Shown: positions 16,112-24,506 of the stretch, piece by piece
How positions within the stretch are numbered: the stretch's first letter is position 1
How the letters are laid out: each line of letters starts with the position of its first letter
Translations under genes and position numbers: made by a program
The notes under the pieces: generated by a model
Seen by the model: only the letters and a program-made list of their open reading frames with translations
What the model was told of the DNA's origin: nothing
Database searches by the model: none
Assembly: GCA_021323315.1 (NCBI GenBank)
Contig: JAJTCQ010000009.1
Coordinates: 1 to 64,000, forward strand
DNA from: Gaiellaceae bacterium
Lineage (GTDB): Bacteria > Actinomycetota > Thermoleophilia > Gaiellales > Gaiellaceae
DNA: 64,000 bases
Direction of reading: 5' to 3'

Positions 16112-17908
16112 ATGGATGCGGCCCGCCCCCGGACGCGAGGTCGCCGGCTGCGTCACGGCACCGTTGAACGGCCTGTTAACGGACGGCTCGTGCGGGTCGG
16201 ATTCCTTGTCGTGATCCCGGCGTTCGTCGCGTTTCTGTTCTCCATCTCGGCAACGGGAGCGCTGCCGAGGCCGCAGCTCGACCCGCTCTTCGACGGCGCG
16301 TCGGCCGGGACGTTCGCAGACACGCTGACGGCCCAGTACCCGTCCCGCGTGCCGGGCTCGGAGGGAGCCGCGGAGTCGGCCGTCTGGTACCGCGAGACGG
16401 TCGCGTCGCTCGGGCTCCAGACGGAGGAGGACGTGTGGACCGCCGACGTCGCCGACCTCGGCGACGTGGCACTCCGCAACATCGTCTCGGTCGTGCCCGG
16501 CCGCTCCGACCAGACGATCGTCGTCGTTGCTCACCGAGACAACGCCGGGCCGGAGGAATCGCTCGGCGACAACGCCACCGGCACGGCGCTGCTCATCGAG
16601 CTGGCCCGAGGCTTCGCCGCCCAGGAGATCGGCCCCGACCCCCTGCCGGAGCACACGCTCGCCCTCGTCTCGACCGACGCCGGCGCGTTCGGCGGAGCCG
16701 GCGCCGCACGCTTCGTCACCGAGTCGCCCCTCGCTGCCGACGCGCTCGCGGTCGTCGTCCTCGACCTGGGCCGTGGCCGTCCGAGGCTCGCCATTGCAGG
16801 AGATGAGCCCGTCTCGCCCGCGCGGACGCTCGTCCGGACGGCCTCGGCACGCTTCACCGAGGAGGTCGGCGTCGCGCCCGCGCTGCCGGCGATTCCCGCA
16901 CAGCTCCTGAACCTCGGTGTGCCGTTCGCGTTGGACGAGCAGGGCCGCTTCCTCGCGGCCGGCTTGTCGGCTGTCACCGTGACCACGGACCGTGAGGGCG
17001 ACGGAGAGACACGGCCGGACGACGAGCGGCTCGGACAGCTCGGCCGCGCCACCGAGGCACTCGTGAGCTCGCTCGACGCGAGCGTCGGCGGAGTGTTTCG
17101 GACCCCGGACAGCCTCTTCTTCTCCGATCGGGCCGCGAGTGGCTGGACGGCGCGGCTGGCCCTGATCCTCGGGGTGGTCCCGTTCGCGCTCGGCGTTGTC
17201 GACCTGATCGTCCGCGGCCGGCGGCGCGGCCTCCCGTTCGCCCCGGCGATTCGCGCGCAGGGCGCGCGCCTCGGCATCTGGGCGTTCGGTGCCGTCCTCG
17301 TGTGGATCGGCGCGCTCGCGCGGATCCTCCCGACAGGAGAGCCGCTCCCGCTGGCGCCGTACACGGACTTCCTCGAGACCCTTCCCGTCCTCGGCCTCTT
17401 CGTACTGGGCACCGCCTTCGTGCTGGGATGGCTCGTCATCAGGAGGCCGATCGTTCCCGTCACGACTGCAGCGACGCCCGACGAGCGGCTGGCAGGGTTC
17501 GTCGTCGCGCTCGCCCTGCTCGGGTTGGTTGCGATCGGCCTCGCCGTCCTGCAGCCCTACGCCCTGGTGTTCGTGGTTCCGTCGCTCTATGCCTGGCTCT
17601 GGCTTCCGCTGGAAGCGCGGCTCGCGGTGCGTGTCGGACTCCTCGCCACCGGGCTCGCCGGTCCCGTGGTCGGACTCTCCCTGCTCGGCCATGAGCTCGG
17701 GCTGTCCTTGCCCGACGCGGCGCTGTACGTGGTCGGGCTCTTCACCGTGGGCTACCTGCCCCTCGGCGCTGCCGCGCTCGGGGTCGCCTGGGTTGCGGCT
17801 GCGACGCAGATCGTCGCGCTCGCGTTCGGCCGCTACGCGCCCTACGCCGGCGGAGTCGAACGACCGCCTGCAGGACGCGTGCGTCGATCCTTCGTGCGTC
17901 TGCGCTAA
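16112..17908 (+). CDS. M28-like peptidase-fold membrane protein, probably lacking the catalytic Glu pair
   Basis: 598 residues from ATG 16112. One TM span (about residues 28-48) leads into an extracytoplasmic M28-type domain. His141 and Asp143 (VVVAHRDN) and Asp153 (GDNATG) correspond to zinc ligands. Where M28 enzymes have the Glu-Glu base/ligand pair, this protein reads LALVSTDAGAFGG (Thr188-Asp189). The C-terminal half holds about seven further TM helices. The domain may be inactive or use a different chemistry, possibly substrate binding. It ends in an overlap with convergent moeA. Confidence 0.7.
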   Translation: MDAARPRTRGRRLRHGTVERPVNGRLVRVGFLVVIPAFVAFLFSISATGALPRPQLDPLFDGASAGTFADTLTAQYPSRVPGSEGAAESAVWYRETVASLGLQTEEDVWTADVADLGDVALRNIVSVVPGRSDQTIVVVAHRDNAGPEESLGDNATGTALLIELARGFAAQEIGPDPLPEHTLALVSTDAGAFGGAGAARFVTESPLAADALAVVVLDLGRGRPRLAIAGDEPVSPARTLVRTASARFTEEVGVAPALPAIPAQLLNLGVPFALDEQGRFLAAGLSAVTVTTDREGDGETRPDDERLGQLGRATEALVSSLDASVGGVFRTPDSLFFSDRAASGWTARLALILGVVPFALGVVDLIVRGRRRGLPFAPAIRAQGARLGIWAFGAVLVWIGALARILPTGEPLPLAPYTDFLETLPVLGLFVLGTAFVLGWLVIRRPIVPVTTAATPDERLAGFVVALALLGLVAIGLAVLQPYALVFVVPSLYAWLWLPLEARLAVRVGLLATGLAGPVVGLSLLGHELGLSLPDAALYVVGLFTVGYLPLGAAALGVAWVAAATQIVALAFGRYAPYAGGVERPPAGRVRRSFVRLR

Positions 17909-19098
17909 TCCAGCGCCAGGAAGCGAACGGGGCTGCCCGCCGGGATCTCGCCGTCGCCGCGAGGCACGTGGACGAGCGAATCCGCGACTGCGGCCCGGAC
18001 GATCATGTGCGACTCCTGTCCCGAGATGGGGCGAAGAAGCACGCCGTCACCGTCGTCGACCCGTACCGCACGCACGAACTCGTCTCGGTGCACGTTGCGG
18101 CTGAGCGCCGCAGCTGTGAGGCCCTGCGCGTACCGGGGACGCGCATCGGCGGCTCCTTGCAGCGCACGGAGGCCGGTCGCGACGAAGACGAGAGCTCCGA
18201 CGAGCGACGACACGGGATTTCCGGGCAGGCCGAAGACGAGCGTTCCGCCCCGCGCTCCGAAGGACAGCGGCTTCCCGGGTTTCACGGCGACGCCCCAGAA
18301 GATCTCCCGCACTCCGAGTTCCGCGGCAACACGGCGGACGAGGTCGTGCTCGCCCATCGAGACACCTCCCGACGAGACGAGCACGTCCGCCTCGAGACCG
18401 CCGGCGATCGCGGCTCGATGGGCCGCCTCATCGTCCTCGACGACGGGGAGGACGTCGACGTCCGCACCGATGCGCGCGAGAGTGGCCGCGAGCATCGCGC
18501 GATTCGACTCGTAGATCTGCCCCGCCCCGAGCGGCTCGCCGGGCGCCCGAAGCTCGCTGCCCGTCGCCAGCAGGGCCACGCGGGGCAGCGCAGAGCACGT
18601 CACCTCGGCGATCCCGGACGCCGCGAGCGCACCGATCTGCGCCGGACCGAGGGTCGTACCGGCTTCGACCACGACGTCGCCCTCGCGGACATCCCCTCCG
18701 CGTGGTCGAACGTGCTGGCCGCCCGTCGCCTGGCCGGCGATCGCGATACGCGTCCCGTGGTCCTGGACGAGCTCGACCGGAACGACCGCGTCGGCTCCGT
18801 CCGGAACCGTTCCGCCCGTCGAGATGGCCGCCGCAGCCCCTGGGGGTAGCGGGCCAGGCGGCGGAGAACCCGCCGCGATCTCGAACGCCACCGGCAGCTC
18901 GCCGGGTACGTCCGCAGCCCGGACGGCATAACCGTCCATCGCGGAGCTCGGAAACGGGGGTAGGTCGACCAGCGCCCGCGCGGGCTCGCGCAGTATGCGT
19001 CCGGCGGCCGCGGCGACGGTCACCCTCTCGGTCGCGAGCGGCTTGGCCGTCTCGACGATGCGGGCGAGCGCGTCGTCGACCGGGAGGAGCTCCGCCAC
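17905..19098 (-). CDS. moeA: Molybdopterin molybdenumtransferase MoeA
   Basis: 397 residues from GTG 19098. It inserts molybdate into adenylated molybdopterin. Family landmarks are DLPPFPSSAMDGYAVRA, STGGTVPDGADAVVPVE, ATGSEL, SSGGVSMGEHDLV, KPGKPLSFG and FGLPGNPVSS. A CTG at 19104 overlapping the upstream PBP stop (CTGA) would add LS to the N-terminus and is an alternative start. It lies downstream of a penicillin-binding protein gene and is likely co-transcribed by read-through. It complements moaC and mog found 5 kb away. Confidence 0.93.
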   Translation of the reverse strand: MAELLPVDDALARIVETAKPLATERVTVAAAAGRILREPARALVDLPPFPSSAMDGYAVRAADVPGELPVAFEIAAGSPPPGPLPPGAAAAISTGGTVPDGADAVVPVELVQDHGTRIAIAGQATGGQHVRPRGGDVREGDVVVEAGTTLGPAQIGALAASGIAEVTCSALPRVALLATGSELRAPGEPLGAGQIYESNRAMLAATLARIGADVDVLPVVEDDEAAHRAAIAGGLEADVLVSSGGVSMGEHDLVRRVAAELGVREIFWGVAVKPGKPLSFGARGGTLVFGLPGNPVSSLVGALVFVATGLRALQGAADARPRYAQGLTAAALSRNVHRDEFVRAVRVDDGDGVLLRPISGQESHMIVRAAVADSLVHVPRGDGEIPAGSPVRFLALD

Positions 19099-19100
19099 GC

Positions 19101-21215
19101 TCAGCGCTCGGCGCCCGGAACGCGCTCCGCCGGTCGGGTCGGGGTCGTCTCCGTCTCCGTCTCCGTCTCTGCCTCCGTCTCGGTGGTCTCGGGCACCGCG
19201 TTGGGGTCGTACGAGAGTGCGTACTCGCCCCGCGTGAAGGGCTTCCACTCGGGCCACATCCTGGGCTCGGGGAACGACACCGGCTCCCTGCCTTCGAGCG
19301 CAGGCTCCATGAACAGCCGCCACATCTCGGCGGGGAAGCTGCCTCCCGTTACGGCGATCCCGTGCACGCTGTCGAGCGGGATCTCGGCCCTCGTGTATCC
19401 CATCCAGACTGCGGTCGCTAGCTCCGGCGTATAGCCGGCGAACCAGGCGTCCACGTTGAGCTCGGCAGTTCCCGTCTTGCCCGCTGCGGGACGGCCGAAG
19501 GCGGCGCGCGTGCCCGTTCCCGACTGGATGTTCTGCTCGAGGATGCGCGTGACGATCGCCGCAGCCCCCTCCGAGATCGCCCGTCGTCGCTTGGGCTTAC
19601 CCCAGCCGGCCCGCGTGTCCACGGTCCCGTCGTCGAGTACCACACGCCGGATTGCCATCGGCTCCGAGTAGACGCCCTCCGCTGCGAGCGTCGCGTACGA
19701 GGACGCGATGTCGAGCGGCGACACCGCGATCGAGCCGAGCCCGATCGACGGTACGAACGCGCCCTTGACGTCCAGCTGCGAACGCACGCCCATGCGCCGC
19801 GCAACGTCCGCGACTCTCTCCGGGGTGACGTCGAGGGTCAGCTGTGCGTAGACGGAGTTGTCCGAGCGGAGCGTCGCGCTGCGAATGGAGCTCCAGCCGT
19901 AGTAGTCGTTCGCGTACGTCTTCACGCACCACCACGAGCCGTCGTCGCAGTTGCCGGCCGGGTGGATCCGGTAGGTGAACGGCGCAGAGACGTAATACGT
20001 CGAGTCCGGGTTGATCCCCTGCTCCACCGCCGACGCCAGTACGAAGGTCTTGAACGTCGACCCCGGCTGTCGTCGCGCCTGCGAGAGCAGGTTGAACTGG
20101 TTCTTGGGACGGTTCGGCACGATCGCGGCCATCGCCCGGATTGCTCCTGTTCTGGGGCTGATCGAGATCAGGGCAGCAGCCGGGTCGTCGCGCTCGTCGA
20201 GCGTCTCCCGGATCGCCGCCTCGGCGAGGCGCTGGTATCGAGGGATGATCGTGGTGTAGACCTTGAGACCGCCCGACCTGACCCGCTGCGGGCCGTACTC
20301 CTCGATCAGCCGATCGCGGACGTAGCCGAAGAAGTACGGCTCGCGGATCGCGTCGTAGACCTTGCCGCGGCGGAGGTCGAGCTTCGTCGCAACGGCCAGC
20401 CTGTGGACGCGCGGCGTGATGACGCCGGTGTTCAGCATCGCGCGCAGGACCTCGTTCCGCCGCGCAAGCGCCTTCGCGGGAACGGTGAACGGGTCGTACA
20501 CCGAAGGCGCCTGCGTCAATCCGGCGAGGAGCGCCGCTTCGGACAGGAGCAGCTTCGCAGCCGGCTTCGAGAAGTACGTGCGCGACGCCGCTTCGATCCC
20601 GTACGCGCGGTTGCCGTAGAAGACCTGGTTCAGGTACGTCGTCAGAATCCACTCCTTCGACCGCGCCCGGTCGAGCTTGGTCGCGAGGCACGCCTCCTTC
20701 ACCTTCCGCTGCACGGTCCGCTCACGCGAGATGTAGAGGTTGCGGACGAGCTGCTGCGTGATCGTCGAGCCTCCCTCCACGATCCCGCCGGCCTTGAGGT
20801 TCGCGACCGCGGCACGCGCTGTCCCCTCGATGTCGACGCCGTTGTGCCCGAAGAACCGCCGATCCTCGATCGCGATGGTCGCCTTGCGGATCCACAAGGA
20901 CATGTCCTTCGCCGTAACAGGCTCGCGGTTCCGCTCGGCAGGGATCGAGCCGAGGAGGCTGCCGTCGGCGGCATAGACGAACGTGTTCGCGCCGATGTCG
21001 ACCGAGCGGAGCGAGTCGAGGTCGCACGAGGATCCGTACGCGATGACCGCGGCGCTGCCGCCGATCCCGGCTGCGACTGCAAGCAGGACGACCACCACGA
21101 TCGCCATGGCGGCGCCGTGTTTGCGACGTCGGCGCCGGAGGGCACGTTGATGGCGGCCGCGCGGGCGCAGCGTGTCGGGATCGAGCGGAGTTCGCCTGCT
21201 CCGAGGCGGGCTCAT
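19101..21215 (-). CDS. Class A penicillin-binding protein (PBP1A-type)
   Basis: 704 residues. A basic cytoplasmic tail and signal anchor (about 37-60) lead into a GT51 glycosyltransferase with Glu117 in IEDRRFFGHNGVD, EGGSTITQQLVRN and LNQVFYGNRAYGIEAA. The transpeptidase has Ser386 in PGSTFKTF, Ser451-Asp-Asn453 and Lys580 in AGKTGTAE, so both activities look intact. It polymerises and cross-links peptidoglycan at the outer face of the membrane. A Thr/Glu-rich tail (TETEAETETETET) comes from a hexanucleotide repeat. The ATG start is fixed by a TAGCAT box 6 nt upstream. Confidence 0.95.
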   Translation of the reverse strand: MSPPRSRRTPLDPDTLRPRGRHQRALRRRRRKHGAAMAIVVVVLLAVAAGIGGSAAVIAYGSSCDLDSLRSVDIGANTFVYAADGSLLGSIPAERNREPVTAKDMSLWIRKATIAIEDRRFFGHNGVDIEGTARAAVANLKAGGIVEGGSTITQQLVRNLYISRERTVQRKVKEACLATKLDRARSKEWILTTYLNQVFYGNRAYGIEAASRTYFSKPAAKLLLSEAALLAGLTQAPSVYDPFTVPAKALARRNEVLRAMLNTGVITPRVHRLAVATKLDLRRGKVYDAIREPYFFGYVRDRLIEEYGPQRVRSGGLKVYTTIIPRYQRLAEAAIRETLDERDDPAAALISISPRTGAIRAMAAIVPNRPKNQFNLLSQARRQPGSTFKTFVLASAVEQGINPDSTYYVSAPFTYRIHPAGNCDDGSWWCVKTYANDYYGWSSIRSATLRSDNSVYAQLTLDVTPERVADVARRMGVRSQLDVKGAFVPSIGLGSIAVSPLDIASSYATLAAEGVYSEPMAIRRVVLDDGTVDTRAGWGKPKRRRAISEGAAAIVTRILEQNIQSGTGTRAAFGRPAAGKTGTAELNVDAWFAGYTPELATAVWMGYTRAEIPLDSVHGIAVTGGSFPAEMWRLFMEPALEGREPVSFPEPRMWPEWKPFTRGEYALSYDPNAVPETTETEAETETETETTPTRPAERVPGAER
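19145..19182. repeat. Short GTCTCC-type tandem repeat in PBP tail
   Basis: Imperfect tandem hexamers (ccgtct units) encode alternating Thr-Glu near the PBP C-terminus. Copy-number change in steps of 6 bp would keep the frame. Confidence 0.7.
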
Positions 21216-21221
21216 GGCGAA

Positions 21222-21227
21222 ATGCTA
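21222..21227 (-). promoter_or_regulatory. -10 box (TAGCAT) of leaderless PBP gene
   Basis: A 6-nt spacer TTCGCC separates it from the ATG at 21215. No ribosome site is present. Confidence 0.6.
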
Positions 21228-21286
21228 GCCACCCTTCCGAAAAGCTTCGCCGGCGGCTCCGTCGCTCCTCGTGCTGGAATCCCGAC

Positions 21287-21988
21287 GTGTCCGAGCCCGC
21301 CGCCGCGTCGCGCCGCCCCGGTCGCCTGGTCGCCTGGCTTGGTTTCGTCCTCGCCCTGACGGCGCTCAACTACGCAGGGAGGTTCGCCGCCGACGACACC
21401 ACCGACGACGACATCGCCTACCAGTGGATCTCCTCGATCGGGATCGTCGTGCAGTTCGGTCTCATGCTCGGCGTCTTGCTCCTGATCGCCAAACGGCTCC
21501 CCAAGCGAGAGCTCTTCGCTCTCCGCAGACCGCGGTCGTGGAAGCGTGCACTCGGCCTGGCCGTCGCGTCACTCGTGGCGATCTATCTCGCCTCTCTCGC
21601 GTACACCGGCCTGCTGTCGCTGCTCGGGGACTTCGACCCGACCGAGGAGCAGGGCCTCGTGCCGGACGAGTGGGACTCGAGCAAGGCGGCGCCCTTCGTC
21701 GCCTTCTTCCTCGCGGTGACGCTGCTCGCCCCGGTTGTCGAGGAACTGACCTACCGAGGGCTCGGGTTCTCGCTGTTCGTGCCGTACGGAGTCATCCTCG
21801 CGATCGTGAGCACGGGCGTGCTGTTCGGAGTGACGCACGGCCTCCTCATCGGGCTCCCTGTCCTCGCCTTCTTCGGGATCGTGGTGGGGTGGCTGCGTGC
21901 GAAGACGGACAGCGTGTACCCGGGGATGCTCCTCCACGCGACGTTCAACGCAGTCGCGCTGCTCGTCGCCGTGAGCGGCGCGGGCTAG
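21287..21988 (+). CDS. CPBP-family intramembrane metalloprotease (CAAX protease-like)
   Basis: 233 residues with about six TM helices. The three active-site motifs are complete: Glu152-Glu153 and Arg157 in VVEELTYRG, His184 in FGVTHG, and His217/Asn221 in LLHATFN. These belong to the Rce1/CPBP group of membrane glutamic-type proteases. Substrate is unknown. The GTG start has TGGAAT 6 nt upstream, a weaker version of the leaderless box. The stop overlaps convergent bfn by 4 bp. Confidence 0.88.
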   Translation: MSEPAAASRRPGRLVAWLGFVLALTALNYAGRFAADDTTDDDIAYQWISSIGIVVQFGLMLGVLLLIAKRLPKRELFALRRPRSWKRALGLAVASLVAIYLASLAYTGLLSLLGDFDPTEEQGLVPDEWDSSKAAPFVAFFLAVTLLAPVVEELTYRGLGFSLFVPYGVILAIVSTGVLFGVTHGLLIGLPVLAFFGIVVGWLRAKTDSVYPGMLLHATFNAVALLVAVSGAG

Positions 21989-22569
21989 CTCTCGCGGTCG
22001 TCGTCTTCGAGGTCCTCGCTCTCGTCGTCGTCCGCCTCCTCGAGCTCCTCCTGAAGGCTCGTGGCGAACTCCTCGGGAGTGACGGTTTCGATGAAGCGGC
22101 GGAACTCGTCGGGATCGAGGTCCGCGAGGTTCGACGCAGTGACCAGGCTGACCTCGTCGTCCTCGCCCGCCTGGAACTCGATGCTCGACTCCTCGACCAC
22201 CTGGTCGGCGGCGAAGATCTGGGCGTCACAGCGAACCGCCAATGCGATGGCGTCCGACGTGCGCGAGTCGATCTCTACCTCGCGGCCGTCCTGGACGATC
22301 GTGAGCTGCGCGAAGTAGGTGTTCTCGCGAAGCTCGGTGACCGTCACCTTGACGATCTCGCCCTTGAGCTCGGAGACGACCTCCATGAACAGGTCGTGGG
22401 TCATCGGACGCGGTGGGTCCGTGCCCTGGAGCTTCATGAGGATGGCGGCCGCTTCCGCGTGGCCGATCCAGATCGGAAGGAAGCGATCCTCGTCCACGGT
22501 CTTGAGGAGCACGATCGGCTGCTTGCCGATCGGCTCGAAGCTCACGCCGTAGAGAGTCATCTCTCGCAT
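21985..22569 (-). CDS. Bifunctional nuclease family protein (DUF151)
   Basis: 194 residues. The N-terminal 135 residues match the DUF151/BFN fold: MTLYGVSFEPIGKQPIVLLK, LPIWIGHAEAAAI, RPMTHDLF, ENTYFAQL and IDSRTSDAIALAVRC. The remainder is very acidic (EELEEADDDESEDLEDDD). Plant homologues have nuclease activity; the bacterial role is uncertain. Two starts are possible: ATG 22569 (used here) and ATG 22560. TAAGAT at 22590-22585 gives a leader of about 10 nt. Confidence 0.85.
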   Translation of the reverse strand: MREMTLYGVSFEPIGKQPIVLLKTVDEDRFLPIWIGHAEAAAILMKLQGTDPPRPMTHDLFMEVVSELKGEIVKVTVTELRENTYFAQLTIVQDGREVEIDSRTSDAIALAVRCDAQIFAADQVVEESSIEFQAGEDDEVSLVTASNLADLDPDEFRRFIETVTPEEFATSLQEELEEADDDESEDLEDDDRES

Positions 22570-22584
22570 CCCTGGCCCGCGCCC

Positions 22585-22590
22585 ATCTTA
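22585..22590 (-). promoter_or_regulatory. Candidate -10 box (TAAGAT) of the DUF151 gene
   Basis: It lies 15 nt before the ATG at 22569, with CCAGGG as a weak ribosome site between. Confidence 0.4.
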
Positions 22591-22647
22591 GTCAGGGGCT
22601 ACAAGCACCCAGCGACGACCGCTGCGTGGACGAGCGGCCCTTCACAA

Positions 22648-22668
22648 GCACGCGACCGCGAAGCGTGC
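22648..22668. other. Small inverted repeat
   Basis: GCACGC and GCGTGC (6-bp arms, 9-nt loop) lie in the spacer between the DUF151 gene and tRNA-Ile. No T-run follows on either strand. The rest of 22591-22686 shows nothing else recognisable. Confidence 0.35.
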
Positions 22669-22686
22669 GCCTTCAGGGATTTCCGT

Positions 22687-22718
22687 GCTCGAGGATCCGC
22701 AAAGGCGGATTCTCGAGC
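22687..22718 (-). terminator. Hairpin downstream of tRNA-Ile
   Basis: A 14-bp stem (GCTCGAGGATCCGC against GCGGATTCTCGAGC, one G-T position) with a 4-nt loop AAAG stands 12 nt beyond the tRNA-Ile 3' end. It is the strongest local hairpin and a likely terminator or processing signal. No U-tract follows, so intrinsic termination is only inferred. Confidence 0.5.
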
Positions 22719-22730
22719 TGCGGGGCAAGG

Positions 22731-22804
22731 TGGGCGATCCTGGACTCGAACCAGGGGCCTCCGCCTTATCAGAGCGGCGCTCTAACCGACTGAGCTAATC
22801 GCCC
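22731..22804 (-). tRNA. tRNA-Ile (GAT)
   Basis: A 74-nt cloverleaf. The acceptor stem is GGGCGAT paired with ATCGCCC, with discriminator A. The D arm is AGCTCAGTCGGTTAGAGC. The anticodon stem-loop CCGCT-CTGATAA-GGCGG gives anticodon GAT. The T arm is CCTGG-TTCGAGT-CCAGG. The 3' CCA is not encoded. A TACAGT box (22820-22815) lies 10 nt upstream. Confidence 0.97.
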
Positions 22805-22814
22805 GAGCCGGGAA

Positions 22815-22820
22815 ACTGTA
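22815..22820 (-). promoter_or_regulatory. Candidate -10 box (TACAGT) of tRNA-Ile
   Basis: It lies 10 nt before the tRNA 5' end, the same spacing as the TACACT box of tRNA-Phe. Confidence 0.45.
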
Positions 22821-22859
22821 CCGCTCGTCCGTGGGCTGCGCGCCCTGGATCACCCGGTG

Positions 22860-23729
22860 CTACGCGGCGCGCTCGGCGACCATGCGCCCCGTCACCGCCT
22901 CGAGCGACTCGACGAGCTCCTCGAGCCCTTTCTCGTCGTCGAAGCGGATCTGCAGCGCACCGGCCCCGATACGGGCCGGCATGCCGGTGATCGCCTCCGC
23001 CGCCCGTCGCGCCCGGTCGACGAGCGCCCGATCGACCGCCGCGACCCTCCGCGGACGTCGCTTCGCCCCGCCCTCTCGGGCCGCGCGCTCCGCGGCACGA
23101 ACCGTGAGCCCCTCGTTGACGACACGCCGCGCCAGGCGACGTCGTGCCTCGTCGTCGGGCAGGGAGAGAACCGCGCGGGCGTGACCTTCGCTCATGTCGC
23201 CGCGAGCGAGCATCCACAGCACTTCCTCGGGCAGCTCGAGTAGCCGCAATCGGTTCGACACTGCGGACTTCGAGCGACCGACGCGGTCGGCGACGTCTCC
23301 GAGCGAAAGCTCGAACTCGTCCACCAGCGACGCGTAGGCCCTCGCTTCTTCGACGGGGGAGAGCTGCTCGCGCGCGACGTTCTCGACGAGGCCGAGCAGG
23401 AGCGAGTCGCGGTCCTCGACGTCCCGGACGACGGCGGGAAGAGTGGCGATCCCGGCGGAGCGAGCGGCGCGCCAGCGGCGTTCGCCGGCGATCAGTTCGA
23501 AGCCGCCCTCGGGCCGTCGCCGCACGACGATCGGCTGCAAGACACCTTGGAGTCGAATGGAGCTCGCGAGGCCGGCGGCCGACTCCGGCTCGAAGCGGCG
23601 CCGTGGCTGCCTCGGGTTGGGATGAATCGTCTCGACGGGGAGGTGCAGCAGTTCCGGCTGGCCCGCCTCCCCGAGCAGCACTTCGAGGCCCCGGCCGAGG
23701 CCACGCCGCTCCTTAGGAACGCTCGACAA
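22860..23729 (-). CDS. parB: Chromosome-partitioning protein ParB
   Basis: 289 residues from a TTG at 23729, the only ordinary start codon upstream of the conserved N-terminus RRGLGRGLEVLLG (ParA-interacting region). The start overlaps parA by 17 bp. The CTPase/ParB domain carries LIAGERRWRAARSAG (GERRxRA nucleotide motif) and LVENVAREQLSPVEEARAY. A helix-turn-helix (LGDVADRVGRSKSAVSNRLRLL) follows for parS binding, then a dimerisation tail. It loads on parS near the origin and slides as a clamp. A longer upstream frame in the parA gene is not used. Confidence 0.93.
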   Translation of the reverse strand: MSSVPKERRGLGRGLEVLLGEAGQPELLHLPVETIHPNPRQPRRRFEPESAAGLASSIRLQGVLQPIVVRRRPEGGFELIAGERRWRAARSAGIATLPAVVRDVEDRDSLLLGLVENVAREQLSPVEEARAYASLVDEFELSLGDVADRVGRSKSAVSNRLRLLELPEEVLWMLARGDMSEGHARAVLSLPDDEARRRLARRVVNEGLTVRAAERAAREGGAKRRPRRVAAVDRALVDRARRAAEAITGMPARIGAGALQIRFDDEKGLEELVESLEAVTGRMVAERAA

Positions 23730-24468
23730 GCTCCATCGCCACCTTCCAGTAGGCCTCCGCCCCGGCGGAGCGCCGGTCGTAGGCGATTGCGGGTACGCCG
23801 TGGCTCGGCGCCTCGGCGAGACGCACCGAGCGGGGAATCGTCGTGGTGAACACGAGAGCACCGAAGTGCCGGCGCAGCTCGGCCTCCACCTCGGCCGCGA
23901 GCCTCGTCCGGCCGTCCGCCATCGTGAGGAGGATTCCGGCGACGGCGAGCCGCGGGTTCAGCTGCGCCTTGACGAGATTGATCGTGCCGAGGAGCTGCGA
24001 GAGCCCCTCGAGCGCGTAGTACTCCGCCTGCACGGGAACGATCGCGCGACTCGCAGCCGCAAGTGCGTTGACGGTGAGTGGACCGAACGACGGCGGGCAG
24101 TCGAGGAGCACGTACGAGTACGGATCGAGAGCGCCCGCGAGAGCATCGGCGAGGTATCGCTCCCCGCCGTCGCGGCTCGACAGCTCGACGGAGGCCGCGG
24201 CGAGGTCGCTCTTCGCCATCACGACATCGAGGTTCGCAACCGCCGACGGCTTCGCGAGCTTCGTCAACGGAACGCCGTCGAGAAGGTCGTGCGTCGACGC
24301 GCCGTTCGCGCGCATGCCGAGCCCGGAGGTCGCGTTCGCCTGTGGGTCGAGGTCGATGAGCAGTACGCGCTCACCCGCCTCGGCGAGGCAGGCGCTCAGA
24401 TTCACGGCGGTCGTCGTCTTCCCGACGCCGCCCTTCTGGTTCGCCACTGCGTAGACCCGGGCGGGCAT
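23713..24468 (-). CDS. parA: Chromosome-partitioning ATPase ParA
   Basis: 251 residues. A deviant Walker A, QKGGVGKTTT (residues 11-20), opens the protein. LIDLDPQANATSGLG and LLDCPPSFGPLTVNAL supply the remaining nucleotide-site residues. ParA-ParB moves the duplicated origins apart. The ATG start is fixed by TAGGCT 6 nt upstream with no ribosome site. It is divergent from the DUF6886-like gene, whose own TAGAGT box is 14 bp away. Confidence 0.96.
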   Translation of the reverse strand: MPARVYAVANQKGGVGKTTTAVNLSACLAEAGERVLLIDLDPQANATSGLGMRANGASTHDLLDGVPLTKLAKPSAVANLDVVMAKSDLAAASVELSSRDGGERYLADALAGALDPYSYVLLDCPPSFGPLTVNALAAASRAIVPVQAEYYALEGLSQLLGTINLVKAQLNPRLAVAGILLTMADGRTRLAAEVEAELRRHFGALVFTTTIPRSVRLAEAPSHGVPAIAYDRRSAGAEAYWKVAMELVERS

Positions 24469-24474
24469 CAGGCC

Positions 24475-24480
24475 AGCCTA
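24475..24480 (-). promoter_or_regulatory. -10 box (TAGGCT) of leaderless parA
   Basis: A 6-nt spacer GGCCTG separates it from the ATG at 24468. Confidence 0.65.
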
Positions 24481-24494
24481 GAGAGGGCGGCGGC

Positions 24495-24500
24495 TAGAGT
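24495..24500 (+). promoter_or_regulatory. -10 box (TAGAGT) of leaderless DUF6886-like gene
   Basis: A 6-nt spacer CGGCGC separates it from the ATG at 24507. It has the same hexamer as the carbamoylase promoter at 3063. Confidence 0.65.
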
Positions 24501-24506
24501 CGGCGC

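Noticed and set aside
15947-17692. Long minus-strand frame (581 codons) opposite the M28-like gene
   Set aside because: It is antisense to a gene with clear TM and M28 motifs, and its highly charged product has no recognisable domain.
19145-19182. Tandem repeat considered as a CRISPR fragment or VNTR locus
   Set aside because: It is a short in-frame hexamer run inside the PBP tail with no spacers.
22648-22718. Possible riboswitch or structured RNA from two hairpins beside tRNA-Ile
   Set aside because: Only simple stem-loops are seen, no conserved riboswitch core, and no downstream gene in the right orientation.
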